Notes under the pieces: model-generated | Databases searched by the model: none | What the model saw: only the letters and a program-made list of their open reading frames with translations | Told to the model about the DNA's origin: nothing | Made by a program: the position numbers and the translations under genes | In this document: positions 62,408-64,000 of the stretch, in pieces | Numbering within the stretch: position 1 is the first letter of the stretch | How the letters are laid out: each line of letters begins with the position of its first letter | NCBI RefSeq assembly: GCF_001884235.1 | Contig: NZ_MAOI01000101.1 | Coordinates: forward strand, 62,001-126,000 | Source of the DNA: Bacillus paramycoides | Lineage (GTDB): Bacteria > Bacillota > Bacilli > Bacillales > Bacillaceae_G | Length of the DNA: 64,000 nucleotides | Direction: 5' to 3'

Positions 62408-63761
62408 ACGAACTAATTTGTTCTTGTAGTGAAATCTTTTTTTCATCTCCTACAATAACGATCGGTTCTGACTGTTTCGTTACTTCTAACCTCTTAATAT
62501 AGTGTCCATCTAATTCTTTCACACAAAACTTATAATTTTCAATTTCAATGGTGTCACCTTCGGAAATCTCAATATTTTTTGTTAGGATCCAACCACCGAT
62601 CGTATCGACATCATCATCGTCAATAGTCAGACCTAATAATGCATTAACTTCATTAACAAGTACTTTTCCCTCTAAAATTGTTTTCGTCTCACTAACTTGT
62701 TGAATTTCTGGCTGTTCATCAGTATCGAACTCATCTTGAATATCCCCTACAATTTCTTCTAAAATATCTTCAACGGTAACAAGGCCTGATGTACCACCAT
62801 ATTCATCAATTAATATGGCGATATGTGTTCTTTCTCTTTGCATTTTTAAAAACAAATCATGTATTGGGATTGATTCAATAACTAGAATAATTGGCCTAAC
62901 ATATTGCTCTACTGTCTTTTCATTAACAGCTCGATGCTTCACAAAATCTGTAAAAATATCTTTAAAATTCACAAAACCTATTACATGGTCCTTATCGCCA
63001 TCAACAACCGGATACCTCGTATATTTTTCATGAGACATTTTTTGTAAAGCCTCTTCAGCAGGCATTTCTTTGTTTAAAATATTCATCTCGGTTCGTGGTA
63101 CCATTATTTCTTTCGCAATACGATCATCAAATTCAAAAATTTTATTTACATATTTATATTCAGATTGATTAATTTCGCCATTTTTGTAACTTTCTGAAAC
63201 TAATAATCGCAATTCCTCTTCTGAATGCACTTCGTCATGTCCTTTTGATGGCTTCAACCCAAAAAACTTCGTAATTAACCGAGCTGATCCATTTAAAATC
63301 CAAATGAATGGAAATGCACTACGATAAAACAAAATAAGCGGCTTAGCAACAAAAAAACTCACTTGTTCTGCTTTTTGAATCGCGAATGTTTTTGGAGCCA
63401 ACTCTCCTACTACTACATGAAAAAAAGTGATAAACAAAAATACTAAAGTTACAGCAAAAATGTCTGCGAGTTGAGTAGGAATGTTCCAATTCGCAAAAAA
63501 CATATCAAACATATGCTTAAGCGCAGGTTTACCCGACCACCCAATCCCAAGAGCTGTTACGGTTATTCCTAACTGACAAGCTGATAAATATTCGTCTAAG
63601 TTTGTAATGACTGTTTTGACAGATATTGCGCGATTATTTCCCTCTGCAATTAAATAATCAATTCGAGAACTCCTCACTTTAACAATTGCAAATTCTGCTG
63701 CAACGAAAAATGCCGTTAAGGCAATTAAAACAATCACTATACTTATACTATATATGTCCAA
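62406..63761 (-). CDS. CNNM/CorC-type membrane transporter (hemolysin-like, UPF0053)
   Basis: Membrane protein of 451 residues. A DUF21 domain with four helices covers about 1-190 (SIVIVLIALTAFFVAAEFAI, then LAPKTFAIQKAEQVSFFVAK). Two CBS domains follow (IMVPRTEMNILNKE near 219, ILIDEYGGTSGLVTVEDILE near 316) and a C-terminal CorC_HlyC domain (VNALLGLTIDDDDVDTIGGW). Relatives such as MpfA and YhdP act in Mg2+ export. Start is TTG at 63761, seven bases after AAGGA; this site lies in a 12-bp hairpin, see the regulatory feature. Confidence 0.9.
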   Translation of the reverse strand: MDIYSISIVIVLIALTAFFVAAEFAIVKVRSSRIDYLIAEGNNRAISVKTVITNLDEYLSACQLGITVTALGIGWSGKPALKHMFDMFFANWNIPTQLADIFAVTLVFLFITFFHVVVGELAPKTFAIQKAEQVSFFVAKPLILFYRSAFPFIWILNGSARLITKFFGLKPSKGHDEVHSEEELRLLVSESYKNGEINQSEYKYVNKIFEFDDRIAKEIMVPRTEMNILNKEMPAEEALQKMSHEKYTRYPVVDGDKDHVIGFVNFKDIFTDFVKHRAVNEKTVEQYVRPIILVIESIPIHDLFLKMQRERTHIAILIDEYGGTSGLVTVEDILEEIVGDIQDEFDTDEQPEIQQVSETKTILEGKVLVNEVNALLGLTIDDDDVDTIGGWILTKNIEISEGDTIEIENYKFCVKELDGHYIKRLEVTKQSEPIVIVGDEKKISLQEQISS

Positions 63762-63767
63762 ATACTT

Positions 63768-63794
63768 TTCCTTACTTACAATGTAAGCAAGGAA
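63768..63794 (-). promoter_or_regulatory. Hairpin covering the ribosome binding site of the CNNM/CorC gene
   Basis: On the minus-strand RNA, UUCCUUGCUUAC and GUAAGUAAGGAA pair over 12 bp (one G-U) with an AUU loop. The 3' arm contains the AAGGA ribosome binding site. Just 5' of it, AGGAGGUGG (63797-63805) could start translation of a four-codon ORF (UUG CUU ACA UUG UAA) whose ribosome would open the stem. This looks like translational control. Confidence 0.55.
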
Positions 63795-63805
63795 GCCACC
63801 TCCTA

Positions 63806-64000
63806 CTTAAATTTATTCAAGTGAAGTAAGCATTCTTATACTCTAATAAAATTCTACATTAGCAACCACCTTTTTATATATTATATGCATACATAAAAAA
63901 GATATTTATAATTATGATAATCTAATTAGCTTATCACCGTCAAACTATAATAATTTCAATTTTTTGATAAATAAAGAATAAATTTATGTAAATCGTATAT
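63806..64000. other. AT-rich right end of the window
   Basis: Upstream region of the CNNM/CorC gene, with no gene seen. No M-box riboswitch could be recognised, but the window ends too soon to exclude one. Confidence 0.4.

Noticed and set aside
1-64000. Search for defence systems, toxin-antitoxin pairs, tRNA and rRNA genes
   Set aside because: No nuclease-ATPase defence cluster, no clear toxin-antitoxin pair and no RNA gene pattern was recognised by eye. SbcCD is housekeeping repair. A covariance-model scan would be needed to exclude small RNAs.

Overview
The window is chromosomal DNA of a low-GC Gram-positive spore former, almost certainly a member of the Bacillus cereus group. Evidence: the dhb (bacillibactin) operon with Fur boxes, spore genes (GerPF-like, Spo0M, YtaF, YjcZ relic, YozE/YokU/YodN), a yod/kam lysine-degradation block in the gene order known from Bacillus, a PagR-type ArsR regulator, a PlyB-like GH25 endolysin, and several copies of a ~145-bp repeat that looks like the B. 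cereus-group element bcr1.

Layout. 1-2580: start of the catechol siderophore operon dhbA-dhbC-dhbE (minus strand, running off the left edge), with two Fur boxes upstream. 3400-9300: mostly decayed or small genes: a doubly frameshifted terC behind ytaF, a YjcZ/arsC deletion fusion, an OFA-family MFS transporter with a short overlapping leader ORF and a cre site, a rap pseudogene, a DUF2187 gene, a PagR-like regulator and a small hydrophobic ORF that appears to start at ATA. 9370-16900: a secreted chitin-active LPMO, a truncated DUF5643 protein, sbcD-sbcC and small genes. 17200-27260: propionate and valine catabolism: an HIBCH-type hydrolase and a LysE exporter on plus, then on minus one run mmgD/prpC-prpD-prpB-acyl-CoA dehydrogenase-mmsB-mmsA behind a cre site. 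Together these genes cover the methylcitrate cycle and the distal valine pathway. 27616-29219: a HesB-like gene split by a bcr1 element, and an MFS transporter. 29818-40000: PBP1A with a tandem-repeat tail, many small proteins, PrsA and an endolysin. 38660-43125: remnants of a prophage (endolysin, broken small membrane genes, HTH protein, truncated tyrosine recombinase). 43194-47551: thioredoxin-like protein, CDF exporter, PAP2 phosphatase, then a tightly coupled trio (basic Ser/Tyr-rich peptide, Hanks kinase, arrestin-like Spo0M). 47860-57437: yodN, yozE, yokU, kamA, kamR, yodP/ablB, yodQ, yodR, yodS, yodT, i.e. lysine to beta-lysine degradation, with a near-perfect sigma-54 promoter before kamA. 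58247-63761: DUF4397 protein, soluble histidine kinase, YueI, aldehyde dehydrogenase and a CNNM/CorC-type transporter with a hairpin over its ribosome binding site.

No classical defence island, CRISPR array, tRNA or rRNA was seen. The most notable items are: the substrate-kinase-arrestin-like trio; bcr1 insertions whose target duplications let the ancestral reading frames be rebuilt (one breaks a HesB-like gene, one rewrote the C-terminus of the beta-lysine acetyltransferase); the sigma-54 control of kamA with an inverted repeat before kamR; and possible translational control by short ORFs or hairpins ahead of two transporter genes.
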